From the NCBI GenBank assembly GCA_963815965.1, contig CAWFIT010000001.1, positions 496,001-560,000 on the forward strand: a stretch of DNA of 64,000 nucleotides, read 5' to 3'. The stretch is from DASVFB01 sp963815965 (GTDB lineage: Bacteria; Actinomycetota; Thermoleophilia; Gaiellales; Gaiellaceae). Below are positions 8,119 through 17,160 of this stretch, one piece after another (the first letter of the stretch is position 1; every line of letters starts with the position of its first letter). The position numbers and the translations under genes are program-made. The notes below the pieces were generated by a model, which saw only the letters and a program-made list of their open reading frames with translations, was not told where the DNA came from and made no database searches.

Positions 8119-9449
8119 GCGTCGGCGCGCGCCATGATGCGACCACCGACACGGAACCATGCAATCGAGCCGTCCGGCGCGCGAACGAACTCCATCTCCC
8201 CCGGAGGGCCCTCCGTTACGAAGAGGCGATCGGGCTGGTAGAAGGAGACGGTCGCCGGCGGGGGCGACGGCTGCGGCGGCGAGTCCTTGTGCGGGAAGCC
8301 GCCCTTGTTGGTCGCGACGAGGATCAGTCGGCCGCCCTCCCGTTTGAGCTCGACGTCGAACAGCTTGCTGGCGTACGTGCCGAGGTACTCGTCGGCGTCG
8401 ACCTCGATCGGCTCCCGCTCGCGCTCGCTCGCGCCGATCGCCGGTAGCGCGGCAGCACGCCCCGCCAGCGTGACCTCGTTCCCTCGTTGGTGGTTGGTGA
8501 GGATCGCGCACGCGAAGTCGTGCTCGGGCGCGAAGAAGAAGAGCGAGATCTGCCCGTTCGTGCCGCCTCCGTGACCGATGATTCGAGCGCCCATCTCCTC
8601 CGAGATCGACCAGGTGAGCCCGACGTGCTCGAAGATCGAGCCGACCTCGAGCTGGCTGGTCTGCATCTCGTCGAGCGAAGCCCGCCTGAGCACACCGTCG
8701 CCGTCGCCGAGGTTGAAGCGCGCGTAGCGGAGCAGGTCGCGCACGGTCGACGCAAGACCGCCGGCGGGATGATGCGCGCGGCCGATCGGCCAGGGACGCG
8801 CGACGGTCGGGGGGCCGTCGTCGTTGCGGTGATGACCGACTGCGAAGCGTCGCGTCATCACGTCGTCGGCGAAGAAGAACGTGTGCTCGAGACCGAGCGG
8901 CTCGATCACGAGTTCCTGCACCGCGTGCTCGTACGGCACGCCGGCGATCACCTCGATCACCCTCCCCGCGATGTAAAAACCGGCGTTGTTGTACGACCAC
9001 ACTTCGCCCAATGGCGTCAGCTGCGACAGGATCGACATCGAGTCGCACATGCGAGCGAGGGCGTCGTCGCCGGAGCCGAAGTCGTCGAAGTAGTCGCCGA
9101 CCCAGCCGCCCGTGTGCGTGAGCAGGTGCCGCATCGTCACGCGTGCCGCGACGTCCTCGTCGCCGAGCTTCAGGCCGGGCAGATACGTCCGCACGGGCTC
9201 GTCGAGCTCGAGCTCGCCGCGCTCGGCGAGGCGCAGCGCCGCCGTGCCGGTGAACGTCTTGGTGATCGATCCGATCTGGAACAGCGTGTCCGGGGTGACC
9301 TCGAGCGGGTTCTCGAGCGACGTGACGCCCAAGCCGGCGAAATGCTCCTTACCGTCGTGCAGCAGGCCGACGGCGACGCCGGGCGTTTCCGTCTCCTCCA
9401 TCGACGCGCGGATCGCGTCGCAGACCTGTCCGAACACAGCCGCCCCCAT
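8115..9449 (-). CDS. Serine beta-lactamase-fold hydrolase (class C/esterase type)
   Basis: 444-residue member of the beta-lactamase/penicillin-binding transpeptidase fold. SITK supplies the SxxK nucleophile and lysine, YNN the YxN motif (WSYNNAGFY), and HGGGTNG the third HxG motif. No signal peptide is visible, so a cytoplasmic esterase or peptidase is more likely than antibiotic resistance. I chose the ATG at 9449 because the longer frame runs into the divergent 6-phosphogluconolactonase gene. A C-terminal domain of about 100 residues (EYLGTYASKLFDVELKREGG onwards) follows the catalytic domain, as in many homologues. Confidence 0.85.
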   Translation of the reverse strand: MGAAVFGQVCDAIRASMEETETPGVAVGLLHDGKEHFAGLGVTSLENPLEVTPDTLFQIGSITKTFTGTAALRLAERGELELDEPVRTYLPGLKLGDEDVAARVTMRHLLTHTGGWVGDYFDDFGSGDDALARMCDSMSILSQLTPLGEVWSYNNAGFYIAGRVIEVIAGVPYEHAVQELVIEPLGLEHTFFFADDVMTRRFAVGHHRNDDGPPTVARPWPIGRAHHPAGGLASTVRDLLRYARFNLGDGDGVLRRASLDEMQTSQLEVGSIFEHVGLTWSISEEMGARIIGHGGGTNGQISLFFFAPEHDFACAILTNHQRGNEVTLAGRAAALPAIGASEREREPIEVDADEYLGTYASKLFDVELKREGGRLILVATNKGGFPHKDSPPQPSPPPATVSFYQPDRLFVTEGPPGEMEFVRAPDGSIAWFRVGGRIMARADA

Positions 9450-9477
9450 GCGTGAGACGGTAACGCAGAATGCGCCG

Positions 9478-10164
9478 ATGAGCGTCGACATGGTCGTGCT
9501 CGACGATGCTGAGGCCGTCGGGCGCCGCGCGGGCGAGTTGCTTGCCGAGGCGGCGAGCGGCGGCGGACACGTCGCGCTCTCAGGCGGGACGACGCCCGAG
9601 CTCGCACACGAGACGGCGGCGAAGCTGCAGCCGGACTGGAGCCGCGTCGAGCTGTGGTGGAGCGACGAGCGCTGCGTCCCTCCGAACGACGAGCGGTCGA
9701 ACTACGCCATGGCGAAGCGGACGCTGCTCGACCGGCTCGAGATGCAGCCCTCGCAGGTCCACCGGATCCGCGGCGAACTCGACGCGGAAACAGCGGCCGC
9801 GGAGTACGATGCCGCGCTGCGCGGCGTGCGACTGCGTCTGAATGTGCTCGGGTTGGGCCCCGACGGCCACACGGCATCGCTCTTCCCCAACGCTCCGGGC
9901 CTACACGAGCGCGAGCGGCTCGCGATCGCGGCGGAGCCCGGCCTCGATCCGCGCGTAACGCGTGTGACGATGACGCCGCCGATGCTCGCGAACGCCGACT
10001 GCGTCCTCTTCCTCGTCACGGGCGAGGACAAGGCGGACGCGGTCAAACGGGCGTTCGAGGATCCGCCCGACGACTCGACGCCGGCGAGCATGGTCCGCTC
10101 GCGCGACGGCCAGACGATCGCTGTGCTGGACAGGCCTGCCGCCTCGCTCCTGGCCTCGATATAG
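9478..10164 (+). CDS. pgl: 6-phosphogluconolactonase
   Basis: 228-residue DevB/Pgl enzyme of the oxidative pentose phosphate pathway; hydrolyses 6-phosphogluconolactone to 6-phosphogluconate. Visible family signatures are VALSGGTTP near the N-terminus, WSDERCVPPNDERSNYAMA in the middle and LNVLGLGPDGHTASLFP, where the histidine of GPDGHTASLFP lies in the active site. The ATG at 9478 gives a normal length; a second ATG 12 bases later is possible. It is divergent from the serine hydrolase with only 28 bases between start codons. Confidence 0.93.
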   Translation: MSVDMVVLDDAEAVGRRAGELLAEAASGGGHVALSGGTTPELAHETAAKLQPDWSRVELWWSDERCVPPNDERSNYAMAKRTLLDRLEMQPSQVHRIRGELDAETAAAEYDAALRGVRLRLNVLGLGPDGHTASLFPNAPGLHERERLAIAAEPGLDPRVTRVTMTPPMLANADCVLFLVTGEDKADAVKRAFEDPPDDSTPASMVRSRDGQTIAVLDRPAASLLASI

Positions 10165-10185
10165 CGCTCTCGTGAGCCGACCTGT

Positions 10186-10212
10186 CTTACACGGAGCGAA
10201 GCGACGTGTTAG
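10186..10212. promoter_or_regulatory. Imperfect inverted repeat, candidate operator
   Basis: CTTACAC (10186-10192) and GTGTTAG (10206-10212) form an inverted repeat with one mismatch, 13 bases apart, just before an AT-rich TAGATATAGGGATATG that leads directly into the ATG of the ArsR-type gene. This layout would suit autoregulation from a leaderless promoter. No experimental or family evidence is available. Confidence 0.3.
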
Positions 10213-10222
10213 ATATAGGGAT

Positions 10223-10732
10223 ATGCGCGACACCCTGACCATAGATCGTCCAGAACAGTTGAAGGCGCTCGGGCACCCCCTGCGACTCCGCGTGCTCGAG
10301 GAGCTGGGAGCAAAGACCGAGTCGCTGACGAACCGCGAGCTGGCGCAACGCCTCGGCGTCGATCCGGGGCACCTTCACTTCCACGTACGGATGCTCCAGA
10401 AGGCGGGACTGATCGAGCTCGCCGACGGCGGGCAGCGGCGCGAGAAACCCTACCGCTCGGCCGCGAAGGCGATTCGCGTCGCGCCGGAGCTCACGTCGGC
10501 CGGCCTGTCCGGCGGTCTGCACGCAGCGATGCTCGACGAGGTGCAACGCGCGTTCATGAAGTTCGCCGAGCAAGGTCGCTTCCGCGGCGCTCAGGTCACG
10601 GTGAGCCTTCCGCTCGACAAAGCGCGCGAGCTGCTGCGCGAGTTCAACGCAAAACTTGACGCAGCGGAGGACGAGACCGAAGATACGATCATCTTCACCA
10701 CCTTCTTCCATCCACCGACCTCCACCGAATAG
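10223..10732 (+). CDS. ArsR-like winged-helix transcriptional regulator
   Basis: 169 residues. The N-terminal winged helix is clear: LKALGHPLRLRVLEEL, then SLTNRELAQRLGVDPGHLHFHVRMLQKAGLIEL, as in ArsR/helix_turn_helix_20 regulators. The C-terminal 80 residues (AMLDEVQRAFMKFAEQGRF..) suggest a dimerisation or sensing domain without obvious metal cysteines. I chose the ATG at 10223, which follows a -10-like AT-rich stretch, over an earlier start. A 54-codon membrane protein follows with no gap, so they are probably co-expressed. Confidence 0.82.
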   Translation: MRDTLTIDRPEQLKALGHPLRLRVLEELGAKTESLTNRELAQRLGVDPGHLHFHVRMLQKAGLIELADGGQRREKPYRSAAKAIRVAPELTSAGLSGGLHAAMLDEVQRAFMKFAEQGRFRGAQVTVSLPLDKARELLREFNAKLDAAEDETEDTIIFTTFFHPPTSTE

Positions 10733-10897
10733 ATGTGGATCGCCCTCTTTGTCGTGCTGGGGATCATCGTCGCGGTGCTCTGCGTTTTCGCCGCGATCCG
10801 CATCAACCGTGAGGAGGACCACCCCGTGAACCTGGTGACACCGGAGCAGATGGAGCAGATGGACGCCGACGACAATCGTCGTCTGGGAGGCTCGTAG
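10733..10897 (+). CDS. 54-residue single-pass membrane protein
   Basis: Starts with ATG immediately after the TAG of the ArsR-like gene and ends with TAG at 10895-10897. Residues 2-22 (WIALFVVLGIIVAVLCVFAAI) form one membrane helix, followed by a charged tail with NLVTPEQMEQMDADDNRR. Tight coupling to the regulator and sensible codon choice argue that it is real despite its length. Function unknown; a small membrane partner of the regulator is one possibility. Confidence 0.55.
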   Translation: MWIALFVVLGIIVAVLCVFAAIRINREEDHPVNLVTPEQMEQMDADDNRRLGGS

Positions 10898-10906
10898 GAG
10901 ACTCTT

Positions 10907-11566
10907 TTACGGCAGAAGCTCTGACTCGAGCTCCGCCGTCGCGAGCCCTCGCCGCTGGGCGAGCGCCTGCAGCACGAGCACTGTGTCCGCGGCGGGAAGA
11001 TCCTCGAGGTAGGCGTCGCGCGTCTCGAACGACTTGAGCACCGATTCGACCGACTCGATGTACCCGACGGTGTCCGCCGCAGCGACGAAGGCCAGCGCGT
11101 CCGCGACGTCGTGCGGAAAGCCGTCGTGGATTCGGAGCGCGTCGGCCGCGATGCGCAGGCCGTCCCACTCCTGCAGTACCGCGTGCGCGAGCGCGGCGGC
11201 GTAGTGGCCGATCGGTGACGCGGCCTGGTCGGCGCCCTGCTCGAGCGTCCACCTTGCGTCGCGCTCGGCGCCGTCCCAGTCGGCCGAGAGGATGCGCGCC
11301 TTCAGGATCGCGATCGGCCGACCCCAGCTGCCCGGCGGCGCATCGGCCCAGCTCTCGTGATAGCGATCGCACGCGCGGTCGAACCACTCGCGCGCTTCAC
11401 GCGTACCTCCCTGCATGACCAGTGCAAGCCCGGCCCCCGCGGCCGCGTTCCCCATTCGCGTCAGCTGCCGCTGCCGCGCGTCGGCATCGTCCGCGTCGGG
11501 AAGCCGCGACTCGCCGTCCCGGTAACGTTCCACCTCGCGCCCGAAGTGCCTCGCCCAGTCAGCCAC
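10907..11566 (-). CDS. Hypothetical protein with TPR-like helical content
   Basis: 219 residues, alanine-rich and helical throughout, with pieces such as AREWFDRACDRYHESW and GHYAAALAHAVLQEWDGLRIAADAL that resemble degenerate tetratricopeptide repeats. No catalytic motif or family recognised. The GTG at 11566 is the only start that avoids running deep into the divergent methyltransferase gene; this leaves just 12 bases between the two start codons. Its stop lies 9 bases from the convergent small membrane protein gene. Confidence 0.6.
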   Translation of the reverse strand: MADWARHFGREVERYRDGESRLPDADDADARQRQLTRMGNAAAGAGLALVMQGGTREAREWFDRACDRYHESWADAPPGSWGRPIAILKARILSADWDGAERDARWTLEQGADQAASPIGHYAAALAHAVLQEWDGLRIAADALRIHDGFPHDVADALAFVAAADTVGYIESVESVLKSFETRDAYLEDLPAADTVLVLQALAQRRGLATAELESELLP

Positions 11567-11578
11567 AGCGCAATTGTC

Positions 11579-12160
11579 ATGGAAACCACCTTCCACGGAC
11601 TCGAGTTCCTCACCGCGCCGGGGCGCGTCTTTACGCCGCGCGCCACGACTGAAGCTCTCGTCGACGCGGCGATCGCCCACATCGACAGCCAGCATCTTCG
11701 CGTCGCGGATGTGGGCACGGGATCGGGCGTGATCGGCGTGTCGATCGCGGTCGCAGCACCGCAGGTCGAGGTCTTCGCCACCGACATCAGCCCGGAAGCG
11801 GTCGCGCTCGCGCGCGAGAACGCGGCGCGTCACGGCGTCGGCGACCGCGTGCACGTGTTCGAGGGCGACCTCCTGACACCGGTGCCGTCAGAGGTGGACC
11901 TGGTGGTCGCGAACCTCCCCTACCTGCCCGAGGACGAGCCAAGGCCGGAGCTTGCGGACGAGCCGCCCGAGGCCGTTTATGCGCCCGGCGACGGCCTGGG
12001 CCCGCTGCGCAAGCTGCTGCAGCTCTGCGAGGCAGGCAAGCTTGCGATGCCTGGCTTCGCCCTCGTGCAGTATCGCGGCGACGTCCTCGAGGCCGACTGC
12101 CAGCACCTGCCGGAACTGCGCGAGGAACTGGATCGGCACAGCACCGCCGCAAAAGCGTAA
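11579..12160 (+). CDS. HemK/PrmC-like N5-glutamine methyltransferase family protein
   Basis: 193-residue SAM-dependent methyltransferase. Motif I is VADVGTGSGVIGVS (about residues 41-54), with the acidic ATDIS afterwards, and the catalytic-type NLPY motif reads VVANLPYLPEDE. This matches PrmC/HemK enzymes that methylate glutamine, but the usual N-terminal domain (about 75 residues) is missing, so it may be a paralogue with another substrate rather than the release-factor methylase. The ATG at 11579 follows an AATTGTC context with no clear Shine-Dalgarno. Confidence 0.78.
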   Translation: METTFHGLEFLTAPGRVFTPRATTEALVDAAIAHIDSQHLRVADVGTGSGVIGVSIAVAAPQVEVFATDISPEAVALARENAARHGVGDRVHVFEGDLLTPVPSEVDLVVANLPYLPEDEPRPELADEPPEAVYAPGDGLGPLRKLLQLCEAGKLAMPGFALVQYRGDVLEADCQHLPELREELDRHSTAAKA

Positions 12161-12245
12161 CCCCCCCTCTCGCCACGCCCTCAGGATCGGATATGCTCTA
12201 CGGAGTCGCTCGAACTCTCGGCGAGCGCACCTTTGTGGGAAGGCG

Positions 12246-12265
12246 GCAGCGGCCGGTTCCGCTGC
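12246..12265 (+). promoter_or_regulatory. Hairpin directly upstream of helicase start
   Basis: GCAGCGG (12246-12252) and CCGCTGC (12259-12265) form a perfect 7-bp stem with loop CCGGTT, ending four bases before the ATG at 12270. It occupies the place where a ribosome site would be, so it could limit helicase translation or act as a weak attenuator. A GATATGCT -10-like element lies near 12189. Confidence 0.4.
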
Positions 12266-12269
12266 GCAC

Positions 12270-14810
12270 ATGCACGAAGCGACTGAGGATCTCACCTACG
12301 CGCCCAACGCGACGGCTGATCTAGCCGCCGACTTCGCTCGCGCCGAATCGTGGGCCGGCGAGCCCTTCCTGCATCCCGGTGAGGACCCGGACCAGGTGCT
12401 CGCGCCCGGGACGGCACGTCGCCAAGCATTCGACGACGCTGTCGTTGAGATCGACGCGGGACGAGCGGCACCCTCGCCGCGCTGGAAGGTGCGCTATGGC
12501 CTGATGCTCGGCCTCGAGCGGGTCCTCTCGGACAAGCCACCGCGTCTCGCCTCGGGTACCGAGCTGCGCCGACACCAGATCGACGCGCTCGCGGGAATGC
12601 TGACGGAGCTGATCGCCGCGAACCAGCAGCAGGCGGAGGTGAACGGGAACGGCAACGGGCTCGTCGAGACCGAGGAAGAGGAGGACGAGGAGTTCGAGCT
12701 CGAGGAGGGCGTCGAGGAAGACGAGGAGCCGGAGCTCAGCCTCGAGGAGGACCCCGGTGCCAAGCGGCGCTACCGATTCCGGCATCCGACCGCCTCGGGC
12801 AAGACGATCGCCGCGGCCGGGTTCGTCGAGGCTGCGCGCACGCTCGGCGTCCTGATCCTGACGCACCGCCGGCTGCTCGTCTCCCAGTTCGACCGCGAGC
12901 TGAAGGCCGAGGGGTACGGCGAGCGGATCACGCCGGCGATCGAGCGGGGCAAGGAGCCACTGCGCAGCAATCCGCTGACGATCCAGACGTACGCGTGGTT
13001 CGCGCGGCACGTCGGCTCGCTGTCACGCGACGCCTACCAGCTCGTGATCGCCGACGAGGCGCACACCGCCCTCGGTGAGAAGACGAGCGCCGCGATCAGA
13101 TCGTTCCCGGAGCCGGTCTACATCGGCATGACCGCGACCGAGCAGCTGATCGCGAAGCAGGTGTCGGACGTCTTCCCCGCATCGGTCGACGACCTGCCGC
13201 TGGCTGACGCGGCGCGACGCGGGCTGATCGCGCCGTTGCGCGACCTCCGCGTGCCGCCTGCAGCCGCGATCCACTCGGTTCCGATCGTCGGCGGAGACTT
13301 CGACGAGGGCGAGCTCGCGAAGGTCCTCGACCACGAGGCGCTGAACCAGGCCGCCGCCTCGCTCTACCGCGACCGGTTCGACTCGCTACCCGGCATCGTC
13401 TACGCCGCCGGCGTCGAGCACGCGTACAACCTCGCGAAGGAGTTTCGCGCCGCGGGGCTCAAGGCCGAGGCCGTCAGCGGCCGGACGCCGCCGGTGCGGC
13501 TCGCAGAGACGCTCGCGGCATACGAGCGCGGCGAGATCAACGTGCTCATCAACGCGATGCTGCTCGCAGAGGGGTGGAACTCACCGCGCGCGACCGTCGT
13601 CATGCATCTCGCGCCGACCGCATCGAAACGCGTGTACCAGCAGCGCATCGGTCGCATCATGCGGCTGCACCCCCGCAAGGAAGCGGGCATCGTCGTCGAC
13701 TTCGTGCACAAGTCGGCAACGCACAACGACCGCGTCGTGTCTCTGCATTCGTTGCTCGACTCCGACTTCTACCGCGAAGGCGCACGCGTCACTCCGGCGC
13801 CCCGCCGCCGCCATCAGCGGCGCGCACGCCGGTACCTGACACCGGCGCCGTGGCTCGTGCCCGTGACGCCCGACGTCAGGCGCCGCCTCGCGGTCATCCA
13901 GCGCGAATGGCAGCGGATCGATCCGAAGTACCTCGATGAGGACGAGCAGCGCTACTGGGCGACGATCGCCGGACGCAACATGCGCTTCGAGGACCGCACC
14001 GAGCTCGTCCGCAAGTTCACCGACCGCGGCGCGTCGAAGGGCGCGCTGGCGCAGTTCCTCTCGACGACTGCCGCCGAGAACCCGAACCGGCGCCTGCGCA
14101 TGATCGCGCTCTCCGACCGCGTCTCGACGCCGGTCGAGCGCGCCGACTTCGACGACCTCGTCACGCTCGTGACGCAGGCGCCGACGTGGGAGAAGGATCG
14201 CCTGCAGGGAATCCGCGTCCTGCTGCGCGCGATCGCGGACGGGCATGCCGATGCGCCCGAGCAGATCCTCGCGCGCTGGACGTGGAAGCTTGCTCGCGCC
14301 TCCCGCAAGGCACAGGACCGACGCGCGAGCGCCGAGTTTCCCGAGGCGAAACGGCTTCTCGGTGCGCTCGCGAACTCACGCGGGCACCGGCACGAAGAGA
14401 ACGCCGCGAGGCTGGTCAATGCGGCGCTCGAGCAGCCGCTTCAAGTCGGTGCGGCGCTGCTCGCATCGGCGGAGGGCTACACGCCGCGCGCGAACCAGCT
14501 CCTCGACGCGGCACGCGAGAAGCTCAGCACGATCGAGGAGATCGCCGGGGCGCTCGCAGAGAATCTGCCGCAGCCCAAGCTGCAGCCGAGCCGCAAGCGC
14601 CGCCGCAAGCGCAAGCGGAAGACCACTGAAACACAAGAGACGGCGGCCGCGACAGTGACCGCCGACGGCTCCCAGGACGGGCCCGCGAAGCCTCCGGCCA
14701 AGAAACGGCGGCGACGCAGGCGCAGGCCTGCGGTCGCGTCCGCGTCCGCGGCCGCGGACGGGCCGGTACTCGAAGGCGTAACAACCGACCCCCCAGCCGA
14801 GACCGTCTAA
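12270..14810 (+). CDS. SF2 DEAD/DEAH-box helicase with acidic insert and basic tail
   Basis: 846-residue superfamily 2 helicase. Domains in order: N-terminal region with a Q-like LRRHQIDALAGML motif; a very acidic insert (about residues 132-162, almost all Glu/Asp); Walker A PTASGKT (173-179); DEAH at 262-265; MTATE motif III; a helicase C domain with INAMLLAEGWN and QQRIGRIMR (motif VI). A long C-terminal half with no recognised fold ends in two clusters of Arg/Lys near residues 770-783 and 811-821. The basic tail suggests nucleic acid binding and the acidic loop next to the ATP site is unusual. Substrate (RNA or DNA) is not predictable here. Confidence 0.88.
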   Translation: MHEATEDLTYAPNATADLAADFARAESWAGEPFLHPGEDPDQVLAPGTARRQAFDDAVVEIDAGRAAPSPRWKVRYGLMLGLERVLSDKPPRLASGTELRRHQIDALAGMLTELIAANQQQAEVNGNGNGLVETEEEEDEEFELEEGVEEDEEPELSLEEDPGAKRRYRFRHPTASGKTIAAAGFVEAARTLGVLILTHRRLLVSQFDRELKAEGYGERITPAIERGKEPLRSNPLTIQTYAWFARHVGSLSRDAYQLVIADEAHTALGEKTSAAIRSFPEPVYIGMTATEQLIAKQVSDVFPASVDDLPLADAARRGLIAPLRDLRVPPAAAIHSVPIVGGDFDEGELAKVLDHEALNQAAASLYRDRFDSLPGIVYAAGVEHAYNLAKEFRAAGLKAEAVSGRTPPVRLAETLAAYERGEINVLINAMLLAEGWNSPRATVVMHLAPTASKRVYQQRIGRIMRLHPRKEAGIVVDFVHKSATHNDRVVSLHSLLDSDFYREGARVTPAPRRRHQRRARRYLTPAPWLVPVTPDVRRRLAVIQREWQRIDPKYLDEDEQRYWATIAGRNMRFEDRTELVRKFTDRGASKGALAQFLSTTAAENPNRRLRMIALSDRVSTPVERADFDDLVTLVTQAPTWEKDRLQGIRVLLRAIADGHADAPEQILARWTWKLARASRKAQDRRASAEFPEAKRLLGALANSRGHRHEENAARLVNAALEQPLQVGAALLASAEGYTPRANQLLDAAREKLSTIEEIAGALAENLPQPKLQPSRKRRRKRKRKTTETQETAAATVTADGSQDGPAKPPAKKRRRRRRRPAVASASAAADGPVLEGVTTDPPAETV

Positions 14811-14818
14811 CTAACCAA

Positions 14819-16438
14819 ATGGTCGTACTGCTCGGGATCGCATTCCTTGCGGGCGTGATCACGGCGGTTTCGCCGTGCGTGCTCCCCGTTCTTCCGATCG
14901 TCCTCGCCGGAGGCGCAAGCGGTGGACGCGGGCGTCCATACGCGATCGTCGCGGGGCTGATCACGATGTTCGTCTTCTCGATCCTCTTCGCGGCGTACGT
15001 GCTCAAGCAGCTCGGCTTGCCCGAGGACTTGCTGCGCAACGTCTCGATTGCATTGCTGTTCGCGGTCGCGGCGACGCTGCTGTTCCCGCGGCTCAGCCTG
15101 CTCATGGAGCGAGCTCTGGCCCCGCTCAGCCGACGCGGCTCGAAGCACATGGACAGCGGCTTCCTGCTCGGATGCGCGCTCGGTTTCGCCTTCGTGCCCT
15201 GCGGCGGACCGATCCTCGCGTACGTCTCGGCGCAGTCGGCCACCCTCAACTTCGGCTTCCGTCCGATCGCGCTTGCGATCAGCTACGCGCTAGGCGCCTC
15301 GGTTGTGCTGCTCGCGATCGCGCTGGGTGGGCAACGCGTCGCGAAGCCGCTGCGCTCAAGCGCGTCGTGGCTTCGGCCGGCGCTCGGCGTGGTCGTCGCG
15401 GTCGCAGCGCTCGGGCTGGTGTTCCACGTCGACACAAAGCTGCAGACCGCTCTGCCGAACTGGACGAACTTCCTGCAGGAGCACACGGAGAACACCGCGT
15501 TCGCGCGCGGCAAGCTCTACAAACAGCAGGTCGCCGAGCCGGCGCAGACAGTGAAGTCGAACCTTCCGGATTACGGACCGGCGCCTGCGCTCGACGGAGG
15601 CGGCCGCTGGTTCAACTCCAAGCCGCTGACAATGCAGGGGCTGCGCGGCAAGGTCGTGCTGATCGACTTCTGGACGTATTCGTGTATCAACTGCCTGCGC
15701 ACGCTGCCGCAGCTGGAGGCCTGGGATGCGAAGTACCGCAAGGACGGGCTCGTGATCGTCGGCGTGCACACACCGGAGTTCGCGTTCGAGCACGTCTCGT
15801 CGAACGTCTCCGGCGCGATCAAGCGCCTCGGTGTCCGCTATCCGGTCGTGCAGGACAACGACTTCGCCATCTGGAGCGCCTACTCGAACCAGTACTGGCC
15901 TGCGGAGTACCTGATCGACCGCAACGGCCACGTGCGGCACGCGCACTTCGGCGAGGGCGAGTACGACCAGACCGAGAAGGCGATCCGCAAGCTGCTCGGT
16001 GTCGACCGCGGCTCGATGACCGAGGTTGCCGACAGGACGCCGACCGGAGCCCTCACGCCCGAGTCGTACATCGGCTACGCGCGCGCGGAACGTTTCGCCG
16101 GAGACCCGACGAGGGCGGACCGGCCGGCGACTTACCACTTCCCGCGGCAACTCCCGCTTCACAGCCTCGCGTTGGATGGGCAGTGGACCGTGCTCAAGGA
16201 GCGCGCCGTCGCAGGGCCTGGTGCAGGTCTCCGCGTGCACTTCTCGGCGCGCAAGGTCTATCTGGTCCTCGGCGGTCACGGCAAAGTAGACGTCTACGTC
16301 GACGGAAAGAAGCAGCGGACCGTGGGCGTGAACGGCGACCGGCTCTACACGCTCGTCGACTCGCCGCGTCAGCGTGAGGCGCTGCTCGACCTGCGCTTCA
16401 CGCGCGGAATCTCCGCCTACGCGTTCACGTTCGGCTAG
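14819..16438 (+). CDS. dipZ: DipZ-type protein: CcdA membrane domain + TlpA thioredoxin + C-terminal domain
   Basis: 539 residues. Residues 1 to about 205 form a CcdA/DsbD-like membrane domain with six hydrophobic segments and paired cysteines in VSPCVLPVLP (Cys20) and FVPCGGP. An extracytoplasmic TlpA-like thioredoxin domain follows, with the redox pair in SCINC (Cys289 and Cys292). The last 140 residues are the DipZ C-terminal carbohydrate-binding-like domain. Together they pass electrons across the membrane to reduce envelope disulfides. Start ATG 14819 lies nine bases after the helicase stop. The TAG is shared with the convergent gene (CTAG 16435-16438). Complete, with normal architecture. 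Confidence 0.92.
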   Translation: MVVLLGIAFLAGVITAVSPCVLPVLPIVLAGGASGGRGRPYAIVAGLITMFVFSILFAAYVLKQLGLPEDLLRNVSIALLFAVAATLLFPRLSLLMERALAPLSRRGSKHMDSGFLLGCALGFAFVPCGGPILAYVSAQSATLNFGFRPIALAISYALGASVVLLAIALGGQRVAKPLRSSASWLRPALGVVVAVAALGLVFHVDTKLQTALPNWTNFLQEHTENTAFARGKLYKQQVAEPAQTVKSNLPDYGPAPALDGGGRWFNSKPLTMQGLRGKVVLIDFWTYSCINCLRTLPQLEAWDAKYRKDGLVIVGVHTPEFAFEHVSSNVSGAIKRLGVRYPVVQDNDFAIWSAYSNQYWPAEYLIDRNGHVRHAHFGEGEYDQTEKAIRKLLGVDRGSMTEVADRTPTGALTPESYIGYARAERFAGDPTRADRPATYHFPRQLPLHSLALDGQWTVLKERAVAGPGAGLRVHFSARKVYLVLGGHGKVDVYVDGKKQRTVGVNGDRLYTLVDSPRQREALLDLRFTRGISAYAFTFG

Positions 16439-17160
16439 TCCAGTTCAGCTAGGAGTGCGAAGTGGTCGGAGGCCTGCGTCTCCACGACCGTGCATGCGCG
16501 CGCGCTCTGTCGCGCAAAGATGTAGTCGAGTCGAGCCCACGGATGCCACGCGAGGTATGTCCAGCCGCGCTCGCTCGAGTTGAGCGCTCGGAAGCAGTCG
16601 GTGAATCCGGCCTCGAGGACGAGCTCGACCGGCCGGCGCGAAACGTAGTCCGCCGGCGCCTGCTCCTCGGACGGCGGAGCACCGACCTCGTCGTCGGGAT
16701 GGACTGCGTTGAAGTCGCCGACGAGCACGTCGCCGTCGGCCGCGCGCGCAAGGATCGCCTCGACCTCGGCGACGCGCCTGGGCTCGTCGGCCCGCGCGCG
16801 TCCCGCAGAGAGATGCGTCGCGAACAACCGCCTGCCGTCAACCTCGATCTCGAGCAGCGTCTTCTCGAGCTCGGGCAGGCGATAATTCTTCGCGCGTGCG
16901 ACTGGCGCACGGCTCAGCCACGCCACGGCGAATTCGCTGTTCGCCTCGCCGTAGGCGACCTCCATTGCGAGGCGCGCGCCGAGCGCCTCTACGGCCGCGC
17001 GTTCGGTCGCCTCCTGCAACGCGACGACGTCCGCAGCCTGCTCGCGCAGCAACTCCTCGATCGCGTCAAGGCGGCCGAGGCCGCCGTTCCACATGTTCCA
17101 CGACAGGACGCGCGTGGCGTTACTGCTCGCGCGGGAGATCTTCCGGTGGCTTGGGACCAC
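16435..17160 (-). CDS. Endonuclease/exonuclease/phosphatase family protein
   Basis: About 241 residues of the EEP fold: LSWNMWNGGL near the N-terminus, QEAT (catalytic glutamate), VGDFNAVHPDDE (DxN motif) and the final ASDHFALLAEL (SDH motif). Members cleave phosphoesters in nucleic acids, lipids or nucleotides; no specificity signal is visible. A start upstream of the LSWN motif must overlap the preceding PAC2 gene; the GTG at 17160 gives a 41-base overlap, and a later start is possible. Co-transcribed with PAC2 and the heme A synthase on the minus strand. Confidence 0.82.
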   Translation of the reverse strand: MVPSHRKISRASSNATRVLSWNMWNGGLGRLDAIEELLREQAADVVALQEATERAAVEALGARLAMEVAYGEANSEFAVAWLSRAPVARAKNYRLPELEKTLLEIEVDGRRLFATHLSAGRARADEPRRVAEVEAILARAADGDVLVGDFNAVHPDDEVGAPPSEEQAPADYVSRRPVELVLEAGFTDCFRALNSSERGWTYLAWHPWARLDYIFARQSARACTVVETQASDHFALLAELD

